Shown piece by piece: positions 8,559 to 15,428 of a stretch of 64,000 nucleotides of DNA (positions are counted from its first letter, which is position 1; each line of letters opens with the position of its first letter). The notes below the pieces were generated by a model. The model had not been told where the DNA came from, made no database searches, and saw nothing but the letters and a program-made list of their open reading frames with translations. Made by a program: the position numbers and the translations under genes. Source of the stretch: Actinocrinis sp035653575 (GTDB lineage Bacteria; Actinomycetota; Actinomycetes; Streptomycetales; Catenulisporaceae); contig NZ_DASRBQ010000003.1 in the NCBI RefSeq assembly GCF_035653575.1, positions 5,573-69,572 on the forward strand, in the 5' to 3' direction.

Positions 8559-8594
8559 TCGTTCGTGCGAACGATGATCACCGGTTCGAGCGAA
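8559..8594. promoter_or_regulatory. two GTTCGNGCGAA elements upstream of the HIT gene
   Basis: GTTCGTGCGAA (8561-8571) and GTTCGAGCGAA (8584-8594) lie 23 bp apart, roughly two helical turns. The first is the centre of a TCGTTCG-TG-CGAACGA inverted repeat (8559-8574). They sit between the divergent secreted protein gene (start 8428) and the HIT gene (start 8628). The order GTTC...GAAC is opposite to the actinobacterial LexA box (GAAC-N4-GTTC), so this is not an SOS box. The binder is unknown. Confidence 0.4.
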
Positions 8595-8627
8595 TCGTGA
8601 CCTGCGGCTACAACCCCGGAGAGCGGT

Positions 8628-9020
8628 ATGACAAGTACGGAAACGGCCTACGACGACAACTGCCTGTTCTGCCGGATCGTGGCCGGGCAGATCCCCGCGA
8701 CGATCGTCCGGGACAGCGCCGACTTCCTCTCCTTCCGCGACATCAATCCGCAGGCTCCGACGCACGTGCTGGTGATCCCCAAGGCGCACGGCTACCGCGA
8801 CGCCGGCGAACTGGCCGCGAAGAACCCGGAACTGGCCGGCCGGCTGATCGCCGAGGGCGCCGAGGTAGCCCGACTGGAGGGACTGGTCGACCACGCGGAC
8901 ATTCCCGGGTACCGCCTGGTCCTGAACACCGACGACGCCGCCGGACAGACGGTGTACCACGTCCATCTGCACGTCCTCGGCGGAGATGCCCTGGGGCACT
9001 TCGGGTCGGCGCCGCACTAG
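8628..9020 (+). CDS. HIT family nucleotide-binding protein (HINT-like)
   Basis: 130 residues. The N-terminus NCLFCRIVAGQIPATIV and the C-terminal triad HVHLHVLGG (HxHxHxx) define the histidine triad superfamily; the QTVYHVHLHVLGG form with an upstream CxxC is typical of HINT/YcfF-type purine nucleoside phosphoramidate hydrolases. The central histidine forms the covalent AMP intermediate in studied members. The ATG has GGAGAG 6-7 nt upstream. Position between rsmE and phoH matches the conserved actinobacterial order. Physiological substrate is not deducible. Confidence 0.94.
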   Translation: MTSTETAYDDNCLFCRIVAGQIPATIVRDSADFLSFRDINPQAPTHVLVIPKAHGYRDAGELAAKNPELAGRLIAEGAEVARLEGLVDHADIPGYRLVLNTDDAAGQTVYHVHLHVLGGDALGHFGSAPH

Positions 9021-9022
9021 TC

Positions 9023-9065
9023 TCCGGCGCGCCGCACGCCGGAAACGCGGCCTTAGCGCCGCGTT
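9023..9065 (+). terminator. tandem stem-loops after the HIT gene
   Basis: Two adjacent perfect hairpins: TCCGGCG/CGCCGGA (9023-9029, 9037-9043) and AACGCGGC/GCCGCGTT with loop CTTAGC (9044-9065). They start two bases after the HIT stop codon. No U-tract follows, which is usual for GC-rich actinobacterial terminators. Likely separates HIT from phoH, though partial read-through is possible. Confidence 0.5.
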
Positions 9066-9194
9066 GACCAGTGCTTTGCCCTGGGAACTGTTGAAATAAT
9101 TAGCGGGGAGCGAGACGTTTGTGCTCGATATCATGGACACCGTCCCCGTCAGCCTCGATCGAAGGAATGATTCGAAGGCCCCCGCGGCCCGCCT

Positions 9195-10376
9195 ATGACT
9201 GAGCAGCCAAACAGGTCCCGCACCTCTTCCTCCACCTCTCGCGCGCGCACCCGCAAGGGCTCGCCCACCGCCCCCGCGCAGGCCGCCTCGTCGACCGTCT
9301 CGCCCTCGAGCGAGCCCGAGGCCGCCGTGCCCGCGCAGACCAAGATCACCATCCCGGCGGCGCATCCGATGGTGGCCGTCCTGGGCACCGGCGACAGCAT
9401 CCTGCGGGTCATCGAGGAGCAGCTGCCCGGACTCGACCTGCACGCGCGCGGCAACGAGATCACCGCGACCGGCCCGCGCGAGGACGTCGAGCTCGCCGAG
9501 CAGCTGTTCGCCGAGATGCTGCTGGTGCTGCGCACCGGCGCGCCGTTGACCGAGGACGCCGTCCAGCGCTCGATCGCCATCCTGCGGTCCGCCCGCAACG
9601 GCGAGTCCGGCGAGCGGCCCGCCGAGGTGCTGACCCAGAACATCCTGTCCAACCGCGGCCGCACCATCCGGCCGAAGACCGTGAACCAGAAGCGGTACGT
9701 CGACGCGATCGACAAGCACACGATCGTCTTCGGCATCGGTCCCGCGGGCACCGGCAAGACCTACCTGGCGATGGCCAAGGCCGTGCAGGCGCTCCAGGCC
9801 AAGGACGTCAATCGGATCATCCTCACGCGTCCCGCGGTCGAGGCCGGCGAGCGGCTCGGCTTCCTGCCCGGAACGCTGTACGAGAAGATCGACCCCTACC
9901 TGCGCCCGCTGTACGACGCGCTGCACGACATGATCGACCCCGACTCGATCCCGCGGCTGATGGCCGCAGGCACCATCGAGGTCGCCCCGCTCGCTTACAT
10001 GCGGGGAAGGACCTTGAATGACGCGTTCATCATCCTGGACGAGGCGCAGAACACCTCGGCCGAGCAGATGAAGATGTTCCTGACCCGCCTCGGCTTCGGC
10101 TCCAAGGTGGTCGTCACCGGCGACGTCACACAGGTGGACCTGCCCGGCGGCACCGAGTCCGGGCTGCGCGTGGTGCAGCACATCCTCGAGGGCGTGGACG
10201 ACATCCACTTCGCCCGGCTGACGAGCACTGACGTGGTGCGGCACCGGCTGGTCGGGGAGATCGTGGACGCCTACGGGCGCTACGACGCGGCCCGGCAGGA
10301 GCGCGAGCGGGGGCAGGTCGCGCCGATGAACCGGGCGCAGCGCCGCGCCGCCCCCCGGGCCCGCGCGGTGGGATGA
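9195..10376 (+). CDS. phoH: PhoH family ATPase
   Basis: 393 residues. After a 45-residue Ser/Thr/Pro-rich N-terminus comes a KH-like region with HPMVAVLGTGDSILRVIEEQLPG, then the PhoH P-loop domain: VNQKRYVDAIDKHTIVFGIG, Walker A GPAGTGKT (about 183-190), TRPAVEAGERLGFLPG, MRGRTLNDAFIILDEAQN with Walker B, and TGDVTQVDLPGG. PhoH proteins are ATP-binding enzymes linked to RNA metabolism and ribosome maturation; the frequent pairing with ybeY, seen here, supports that. The ATG lies 17 nt after a weak GAAGG, so the start is not strongly marked; the length fits the family. It runs into ybeY with almost no gap. Confidence 0.95.
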   Translation: MTEQPNRSRTSSSTSRARTRKGSPTAPAQAASSTVSPSSEPEAAVPAQTKITIPAAHPMVAVLGTGDSILRVIEEQLPGLDLHARGNEITATGPREDVELAEQLFAEMLLVLRTGAPLTEDAVQRSIAILRSARNGESGERPAEVLTQNILSNRGRTIRPKTVNQKRYVDAIDKHTIVFGIGPAGTGKTYLAMAKAVQALQAKDVNRIILTRPAVEAGERLGFLPGTLYEKIDPYLRPLYDALHDMIDPDSIPRLMAAGTIEVAPLAYMRGRTLNDAFIILDEAQNTSAEQMKMFLTRLGFGSKVVVTGDVTQVDLPGGTESGLRVVQHILEGVDDIHFARLTSTDVVRHRLVGEIVDAYGRYDAARQERERGQVAPMNRAQRRAAPRARAVG

Positions 10377-10384
10377 TTCCCGCC

Positions 10385-10864
10385 ATGTCGATCGATATCA
10401 ACAACGAGTCGGGCGTGGCCGTGGACGAGGCGGCCATCGTCGCGCTCGCCCGGCATGTCCTCGACCAGATGGGCATCCACCCGCTGGCCGAGTTGTCCAT
10501 CCTGCTGGTCGACACCGCCGCGATGGAGCAGCTGCACATCCAGTGGATGGACGAGCCGGGACCGACCGACGTGCTGTCCTTCCCGATGGACGAGCTGCGT
10601 CCGTCGCGCGCGGAGGACGACAACGAGCCGACGCCGGGGCTGCTCGGCGACGTGGTGCTGTGCCCGGAGGTGGCGGCCAAGCAGGGCGAGGCGGCCGGCC
10701 ACTCGATGGAGGACGAGCTGCACCTGCTCACCACGCACGGCATCCTGCACCTGCTCGGCTACGACCATGCCGAGCCGGACGAGAAGGCCGAGATGTTCGG
10801 GCTCCAGCAGGAACTGCTCGACCGCTGGCGCAAGCACCCCTCCGATGAGCGCCCCGGACGCTGA
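10385..10864 (+). CDS. ybeY: YbeY endoribonuclease / rRNA maturation factor
   Basis: 159 residues. It begins MSIDINNESG, the usual YbeY N-terminus, and carries the metal site HGILHLLGYDHAEPDE (H3XH5XH pattern) plus DVLSFPMDE and GDVVLCPEVA. YbeY is a zinc-dependent single-strand-specific endoribonuclease needed for 16S rRNA 3' end maturation and late 70S quality control. An alternative ATG at 10373 overlaps the phoH stop and would add MIPA; the 10385 start matches homologues better. Translational coupling with phoH upstream and the CBS protein downstream (3-bp gap) indicates one operon. Confidence 0.95.
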   Translation: MSIDINNESGVAVDEAAIVALARHVLDQMGIHPLAELSILLVDTAAMEQLHIQWMDEPGPTDVLSFPMDELRPSRAEDDNEPTPGLLGDVVLCPEVAAKQGEAAGHSMEDELHLLTTHGILHLLGYDHAEPDEKAEMFGLQQELLDRWRKHPSDERPGR

Positions 10865-10867
10865 GCC

Positions 10868-12346
10868 GTGACCGCGACCATAGCGTGGCTTCTTGTCGGC
10901 GCGGTCGTGTCGGTGCTGATCGCGGGGCTGGCGGCTGGGGTCGAGGCCGCGCTGGCGCGCATCTCCCGAGTACGCGCGGCCGAACTGCTCGAGCGCGGCG
11001 CACCGGGGGCGGCTCGGCTGGTACGGCTGAGCGCGGACCCGGCGCGGTACGTCAACCTGGTGCTGCTTATCCGCGTCGTCGGCGAAATGGCCGCGGCGGT
11101 GATGGTCACCATGGTGTGTGCGCATCGCTGGGGCCTGACCGTCGGCACTGGCGCGCTCGCCGTCGCCATCATGGCCGTCGTCTCTTACGTGGTCGTCGGG
11201 GTCAGCCCGCGCACCCTCGGCCGCCAGCACGCCCCGCAGATCGCCGCCGCCGGCGCCGCCGTGCTGCTGCCGCTCAGCCGCATCCTCGGACCGCTTCCGC
11301 GCGCGCTGATCGTGCTCGGCAACGCGCTGACGCCCGGCAAGGGCTTCCGCGAGGGCCCGTTCGCCACCGAGGCCGAGCTGCGCGCGCTGGTCGACATCGC
11401 GGAGCAGAACAGCGAGATCGAGGCCGCCGAGCGGCGCATGGTGCACTCGGTGTTCGAACTCGGCGACACGCTGGTCAAAGAGGTCATGGTCCCCCGCACG
11501 GACATGCTCTTCATCGAGCGCGGCAAGACCCTGCGACAGGCGCTGAACCTGGCGCTGCGCAGCGGGTTCTCCCGGATCCCGGTCACCGGCCAGAACGCGG
11601 ACGACGTGGTCGGCATCGTGTATCTCAAGGATCTGGCGCGGCGGATGTACGAGGGCTCGGCCGCCGCCGACCCGCTGTCCGATCCGGTCGAGACGGTCAT
11701 GCGCCCCGCCAGCTTCGTGCCGGACTCCAAGCACGCTGACGAACTGCTGCGGGACATGCAGGCCCAGCGCATCCACCTGGCGATCGTGATCGACGAATAC
11801 GGCGGCACGGCCGGCCTGGTCACCATCGAGGACATCCTGGAGGAGATCGTCGGGGAGATCGCCGACGAGTACGACCAGGGCAAGCCGCAGGTCGAGTGGC
11901 TCGCCAAGCCGGGTGATCTGAGCGGTGGCGCACGCGTGTCCGCGCGGCTCGGCCTGGACGAACTCGGCGAACTGTTCCATCGCGACCTTGAGGACGAGGA
12001 CGTCGAGACGGTAGGCGGCCTGCTCGGCAAGCGCCTCGGCAAGGTACCGATCCCGGGCGCGACGGTACGCATCGACGGACTCACCATCACCGCCGAATCC
12101 ACCGAGGGCCGCAGGCGCAGGATCGGGACCGTGCTGGTGCAGGCGGTGCCGGATGAGGATGACGAGGGCGGCGAGCACCAGTCGCGCGGTTCTGACTCTC
12201 GCGGTTCAGAGCCGCGCGGTTCTGAGTCGCGCGGCCTCGAGTCGCAGAGTCCCGACTCGCGTGAACAGGAGCCGCGCACTCCGGACCGCAACGGTTCGCG
12301 CCCGGTCGACGACTTCGATCCGGTCGACGCCGATCCCGACGATTGA
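10868..12346 (+). CDS. CBS-pair membrane protein of the CorC/HlyC (hemolysin-like) family
   Basis: 492 residues, GTG start 3 nt after ybeY. Domains: an N-terminal DUF21/CNNM transmembrane domain with four hydrophobic segments (1 to about 150), an adjacent linker FATEAELRALVDIAEQ, two CBS domains (about 205-330, MVPRTDMLFIERGKTL and VMRPASFVPDSK.. AIVIDEYGGTAGLVTIEDILEEIVG cut here for length), and the CorC_HlyC FAD-like fold (about 345-425). Family members are linked to Mg2+/Co2+ efflux or homeostasis; the old name hemolysin is misleading. The last 55 residues are a low-complexity Ser/Arg/Glu tail encoded by seven 15-bp repeats, unusual for the family. Confidence 0.92.
   Translation: MTATIAWLLVGAVVSVLIAGLAAGVEAALARISRVRAAELLERGAPGAARLVRLSADPARYVNLVLLIRVVGEMAAAVMVTMVCAHRWGLTVGTGALAVAIMAVVSYVVVGVSPRTLGRQHAPQIAAAGAAVLLPLSRILGPLPRALIVLGNALTPGKGFREGPFATEAELRALVDIAEQNSEIEAAERRMVHSVFELGDTLVKEVMVPRTDMLFIERGKTLRQALNLALRSGFSRIPVTGQNADDVVGIVYLKDLARRMYEGSAAADPLSDPVETVMRPASFVPDSKHADELLRDMQAQRIHLAIVIDEYGGTAGLVTIEDILEEIVGEIADEYDQGKPQVEWLAKPGDLSGGARVSARLGLDELGELFHRDLEDEDVETVGGLLGKRLGKVPIPGATVRIDGLTITAESTEGRRRRIGTVLVQAVPDEDDEGGEHQSRGSDSRGSEPRGSESRGLESQSPDSREQEPRTPDRNGSRPVDDFDPVDADPDD
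12185..12289 (+). repeat. seven imperfect 15-bp tandem repeats at the 3' end of the CBS protein gene
   Basis: Units such as CGCGGTTCTGACTCT, CGCGGTTCAGAGCCG and CGCGGTTCTGAGTCG run in frame and encode a charged tail of SRGSD/SRGSE/PRGSE type. The first four units are well conserved, the last three degenerate. The tail lies after the CorC_HlyC domain and should be cytoplasmic and disordered. Confidence 0.8.
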
Positions 12347-12386
12347 ACTCCCTGAGCCATTTGAACTCCCTGGACCAGAGGAACCG

Positions 12387-12740
12387 ATGACCGCCGAACA
12401 GTCCGCCGCAGCGCCGGAACTCGACCCCGAGGACGTGAAGATCATCACCTTGGCCCGTTCCGCGCGGGCTCGGAACCGCACGCCGGAGGGCGCCGCCGTG
12501 CGCGACGCCACCGGTCGTACGTACGCGGCGGTGACCGTGGCGCTGCCCTCGCTCAAGCTCTCCGCGCTCGACGCGGCCGTGGCGACGGCGGTCTCCTCGG
12601 GAGCCGACCGGCTGGAAGCGGCCGCGATCGTGTCCGAGGCGGCCGAGCTTTCCGAGGCCGACATCGCCGCCGCCCGCGACCTCAACGTCGGCGCGGTCTT
12701 CCTCGCGGCTCCGGACGGCACTGTGGTTACCCGTCGATAG
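12387..12740 (+). CDS. cytidine deaminase-like small protein lacking the catalytic zinc motifs
   Basis: 117 residues. Blocks DPEDVKIITLARSARARN, GAAVRDATGRTYAAVTVALPSLKLSALDAAVATAVSSG and AAIVSEAAELSEADIAAARDL match the actinobacterial protein found between the CBS protein and era, annotated as cytidine deaminase. The fold resembles CDA, but the HAE and PCxxC zinc ligands of active deaminases are absent, so a catalytic role is doubtful. The ATG at 12387 has AGAGGAA 6-7 nt upstream; the long open frame before it overlaps the CBS gene and is spurious. In Streptomyces the next gene is era; here it is replaced by an LCP protein. Confidence 0.85.
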   Translation: MTAEQSAAAPELDPEDVKIITLARSARARNRTPEGAAVRDATGRTYAAVTVALPSLKLSALDAAVATAVSSGADRLEAAAIVSEAAELSEADIAAARDLNVGAVFLAAPDGTVVTRR

Positions 12741-12831
12741 GCTGGTCGCAGAATCGTGACAGTTCTGCACGAAAGTGCGCGGCGGCGCGCGCCGCGGCAC
12801 CTTAGCGTTGGGCTTGTCGTACGGTGGCACG

Positions 12832-14034
12832 GTGAGCGGTAACGGTTCAGACCGGTACTACGGCAGCGGTGGCGGCGGCGCCCAGTGGCCTGAGTTCGAC
12901 CCCGAGCAGGTCACTCAGGACGCCCCGGCGCGCGATCCGCTGGCCCCGTCGACCTCGACCTACGGACGCGGCGGCAAGAGCGTCAAGCCAAGGCCGCCGC
13001 GTACCGGCGGCTCCGCCCGCGCGGGCGGCGGCCGGCGCTGGGGGCGCATCGCCGCGTTCACGGTGCTCGCGCTCATCCTGCTGTTCGTCGGCACCGCGAT
13101 CGGCACCTGGTTCTGGGCCTCCGGCAAGGTGACCAAGGTCGCCGCGCTGTCCGACTACGACGGCAGGCCGGCGCAGGGCGCGGGCACGAACTGGCTGGTC
13201 GTCGGCTCCGACAGCCGCTCGAATCTGACCCCGGCCCAGAAGAACGAGCTGCACGTCGGCTCGGATCAGGGCCAGCGCACCGACACGATCCTGCTGCTGC
13301 ACTACGGCTCCAGCGGCACCGACCTGATCTCGATCCCGCGCGACTCGTACGTCACCATCCCGGCGTATACGGACTCCTCCGGCAAGTCGCACGGTGCGAC
13401 GAAGAACAAGATCAACGCCGCCTACGACCTCGGCGGCGCGCCGCTGCTGACCAAGACCGTCGAGACGGCCACCGGCGTACGCATCGACCACTACATGGAG
13501 ATCGGCTTCCTCGGCGTCGTGAACGTCGTCGACGCGGTCGGCGGCGTGCACCTCTGCCTCGACGCGCCGGTGAAGGACAGCCACTCGGGCGCGGACCTGC
13601 CGGCCGGCTGCCAGAACCTCAACGGCACGCAGTCGCTCGCGCTGATCCGCACCCGCTACTCCCTGGCCAACTCCGACATCAGCCGGATGGCGAACCAGCA
13701 GAAATTCGTGGCCGCGCTGGCCAAATCCGCGATGCGGCCCGGTGTCGAGCTCAACCCGTTCACCTTGTACCCGTTCCTGAACTCGGCTCTCGGCGCGATC
13801 GCGGTGGACGACGGCTCGGGCCTGTCCGACCTGGTGAGCATGGCCAGGAAGATGGGGCCGGTCACCGGCGGCGGGAAGGGCAATGTGGGCACCGTGCCGA
13901 TCAAGAACGAGGGCTACCAGGTCTCGGGCCTCGGCTCGACGGTGCTGTGGGATTCGGCGCGGGCGCAGCAGCTGTTCGGCGCGGTGAATCAGGACACGGC
14001 GATTCCCGCCGGGCTGCTGAACCGGATCGGCTGA
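12832..14034 (+). CDS. LytR-CpsA-Psr (LCP) family cell wall glycopolymer ligase
   Basis: 400 residues from a GTG at 12832. A Gly/Pro-rich basic cytoplasmic segment (1-70) precedes one transmembrane helix (about 73-95, FTVLALILLFVGTAIGTWFW); the LCP catalytic domain is outside. Key motifs: WLVVGSDSR, QRTDTILLLH, DLISIPRDSYV (essential Asp/Arg), KINAAYDLGG, and TQSLALIRTRY. LCP enzymes transfer lipid-linked glycopolymers such as teichoic acid-like or arabinogalactan-like chains to peptidoglycan. An upstream in-frame start at 12775 would add 19 residues of no LCP character. It ends next to a heptamer repeat and converges with a transporter gene. Confidence 0.93.
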   Translation: MSGNGSDRYYGSGGGGAQWPEFDPEQVTQDAPARDPLAPSTSTYGRGGKSVKPRPPRTGGSARAGGGRRWGRIAAFTVLALILLFVGTAIGTWFWASGKVTKVAALSDYDGRPAQGAGTNWLVVGSDSRSNLTPAQKNELHVGSDQGQRTDTILLLHYGSSGTDLISIPRDSYVTIPAYTDSSGKSHGATKNKINAAYDLGGAPLLTKTVETATGVRIDHYMEIGFLGVVNVVDAVGGVHLCLDAPVKDSHSGADLPAGCQNLNGTQSLALIRTRYSLANSDISRMANQQKFVAALAKSAMRPGVELNPFTLYPFLNSALGAIAVDDGSGLSDLVSMARKMGPVTGGGKGNVGTVPIKNEGYQVSGLGSTVLWDSARAQQLFGAVNQDTAIPAGLLNRIG

Positions 14035-14050
14035 CTCCGGCTGGTCCCAC

Positions 14051-14104
14051 CGGCGACCGGCGACCGGCGACCGGCGACCGGCGACCGGCGACCGGCGACC
14101 GGCG
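14051..14104. repeat. heptamer minisatellite (CGGCGAC) x7
   Basis: Seven perfect head-to-tail copies of CGGCGAC (14051-14099) followed by a partial CGGCG. It fills the gap between the convergent LCP and GDT1-family genes, 17 bp after one stop and 13 bp before the other. Perfect identity of all copies implies recent expansion by slippage and likely length variation between strains. Both transcripts read into it; a terminator-like structure is not evident. Confidence 0.95.
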
Positions 14105-14116
14105 GCGAGCAGGCCG

Positions 14117-14719
14117 TCAGCCGCGAATGGCCGAGACCAGCGAGATCACCGCGAGCGCCGCCATGATCACGGCCGCGATCCGGGTGATCCAGGTCAGCGA
14201 GATGAACCGCAGCAGCGCCTGGCCGCCCAGGATCGCCAGTGCGGCGACCGCCCACAGCGCCACCAGGGCGCCGATGCCGACCGGCAGCCAGTCGTACTTG
14301 GCGGCGAGGTTGGCGGTGACGATCTGGGTCAGGTCGCCGAACTCCGCGATCGTGATGACCGTGAAGCTGGTCAGCATCGCGCGCCAGGTGCCGTTGCCCG
14401 GCTTCGCGTCGCGCGCTGCCTCCTCGGCCTCGCTCTCGGCCTGCGCCTCGTCCTCGCGTCCGTGCCGGAAGATCAGGAACGCGCCGAGCAGGAACAGCGC
14501 GGCGACGATTGCCTCAAGGGTGCGATGCGGCAGCAGGGAGAGCAGTTCCCCGGCGGCCAGCGCTATGGCGACTTGCACCGCGAATCCGCCTGCCGCGCCA
14601 ACGAATACGTCCAGGGCGCGGTACCTGGTCGCCAGCACGAGGCTGGCCAAAGCGGTCTTATCGGGCAGTTCGGCGAGGAAGACGATGCCGAAGGTGGTGG
14701 CTATGACGGCGGCGTTCAC
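14117..14719 (-). CDS. GDT1/TMEM165 (UPF0016) family cation transporter
   Basis: 200 residues with six predicted transmembrane helices in two related halves. Each half has the family signature E-x-G-D-[KR/L]-[TS]: FLAELPDKTALASLV in the first and TIAEFGDLTQIVTANL in the second; in the first copy Gly is replaced by Pro, as is common in bacterial members. A charged loop of about 30 residues (HGREDEAQAESEAEE) separates the halves. Family members move Mn2+ or Ca2+ in exchange for H+; bacterial homologues (MneA/MneP-like) export manganese. The start is GTG at 14719 with a poor ribosome site. No yybP-ykoY riboswitch motif was found upstream. Confidence 0.9.
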   Translation of the reverse strand: MNAAVIATTFGIVFLAELPDKTALASLVLATRYRALDVFVGAAGGFAVQVAIALAAGELLSLLPHRTLEAIVAALFLLGAFLIFRHGREDEAQAESEAEEAARDAKPGNGTWRAMLTSFTVITIAEFGDLTQIVTANLAAKYDWLPVGIGALVALWAVAALAILGGQALLRFISLTWITRIAAVIMAALAVISLVSAIRG

Positions 14720-14745
14720 TGGGCGCTGTTCATCGCTCGATGTTC

Positions 14746-14799
14746 ACTGATCGGTCCACGGCCCTCGACGCTGTCCTTCGGTCTTATCCACCGATCAGT
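14746..14799. promoter_or_regulatory. ACTGATCGGT / ACCGATCAGT inverted repeat before the GDT1-family gene
   Basis: Two perfect 10-bp arms, ACTGATCGGT (14746-14755) and ACCGATCAGT (14790-14799), separated by 34 bp, in the 88-bp gap between the small membrane protein stop and the transporter start. They could form a leader stem in the transporter mRNA or be paired operator half-sites. The binder is unknown. Confidence 0.35.
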
Positions 14800-14807
14800 C
14801 TAAACGG

Positions 14808-15017
14808 TCAATCACCGTAGAAAGCCCGTTTGAGCGCGATCATGCCGATGACGACGCCGGCCACCGCGACGCCGACCACGATGCCGACCAGGAACGGCGC
14901 GTGCTCCTGGACCGCGAGGATCGCCGTGATCAGGCCGATGCCCAGCGCGGGCAGCACGATCGAGCGGGTCAGGAGGCGCGGGCGCTTGGTTTCGGCCGCG
15001 GCGGACTTGGTCGCCAT
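14808..15017 (-). CDS. small membrane protein with two transmembrane helices, unknown function
   Basis: 69 residues starting MATKSAAAETKRPRLL at ATG 15017. A short basic N-terminus is followed by two hydrophobic segments (about 20-36, SIVLPALGIGLITAILAV, and 43-60, LVGIVVGVAVAGVVIGMIA) and a KRAFYGD tail. The positive-inside pattern puts both termini in the cytoplasm. It is encoded just upstream of the GDT1-family gene on the same strand, 88 bp apart, so a joint transcript is possible. A longer open frame to 15101 lacks a sensible start context. I do not recognise a named family. Confidence 0.65.
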   Translation of the reverse strand: MATKSAAAETKRPRLLTRSIVLPALGIGLITAILAVQEHAPFLVGIVVGVAVAGVVIGMIALKRAFYGD

Positions 15018-15100
15018 GCGCTGAGCGTAGGGCAGCGCGGGCCGGGCGGGGAAGAGAGCGGAGGTACGCGGGGCGAAGCGCGCTCGTCCCCGGAAAAGCA

Positions 15101-15132
15101 CATCGCCGCATCGGTGCGGCGATGCGGCGATG
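15101..15132 (+). other. slipped hairpin with two alternative stems, followed by TTTATT
   Basis: CATCGCCGCATC (15101-15112) pairs perfectly with GATGCGGCGATG (15121-15132); alternatively CATCGCCGCA pairs with TGCGGCGATG (15115-15124), because GCGGCGATG is duplicated. TTTATT follows on the + strand. It looks like a terminator, but no + strand gene lies upstream to terminate, so an antisense or unannotated small transcript, or a protein site, are options. Confidence 0.4.
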
Positions 15133-15341
15133 TTTATTCAATTCAGCGCTCCGGACCGGCCCGGCTCAGGGGCCGAGCGGTTCGGGGCCTGGGCTCCTGG
15201 GCGCGCCGTGCGCGGCCCCCGGAGTCCACCCTCGATTACGAGAGTGGCCGAGATCACTAGATTTGTCAACTCGCGCAACAAAACTCGCCGGAGTGTGTCA
15301 GATGACCCTGCTCAGCCCTCGCTGAGCGGACTCTCAGCTTT

Positions 15342-15365
15342 GTAAGCTACGTTGGCGTAACTTAC
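15342..15365. promoter_or_regulatory. 24-bp inverted repeat, candidate operator of the acyl-ACP desaturase
   Basis: Arms GTAAGCTACG (15342-15351) and CGTAACTTAC (15356-15365) match at 9 of 10 positions around a TTGG centre. The site ends 63 bp before the desaturase ATG, a position suited to a repressor overlapping the promoter. Length and symmetry fit a TetR-family lipid regulator. The regulator gene is not adjacent and remains unidentified. Confidence 0.6.
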
Positions 15366-15428
15366 GCGATCGTAGGTTTCGCGCGCAGTTCCAACCAGAT
15401 ATCCGTCCCGGCCTCCCAGGAGCCAGCC

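Larger units (their letters stand above)
15018..15428. other. divergent intergenic region without a gene
   Basis: 410 bp between the small membrane protein and the acyl-ACP desaturase. It holds a slipped hairpin at 15101-15132 and a large inverted repeat at 15342-15365 close to the desaturase. Short open frames here lack ribosome sites and codon bias, so I see no gene. Confidence 0.6.

Noticed and set aside
8561..8571. LexA/SOS box before the HIT gene
   Set aside because: The half-sites are in the order GTTC...GAAC, opposite to the actinobacterial GAAC-N4-GTTC box.
14041..14104. CRISPR array
   Set aside because: The repeats are 7 bp, contiguous and without spacers; no cas genes in the window.
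14720..14807. Manganese (yybP-ykoY) riboswitch before the GDT1-family gene
   Set aside because: The conserved GGGGAGUAG-type element is absent; only a simple inverted repeat is visible.
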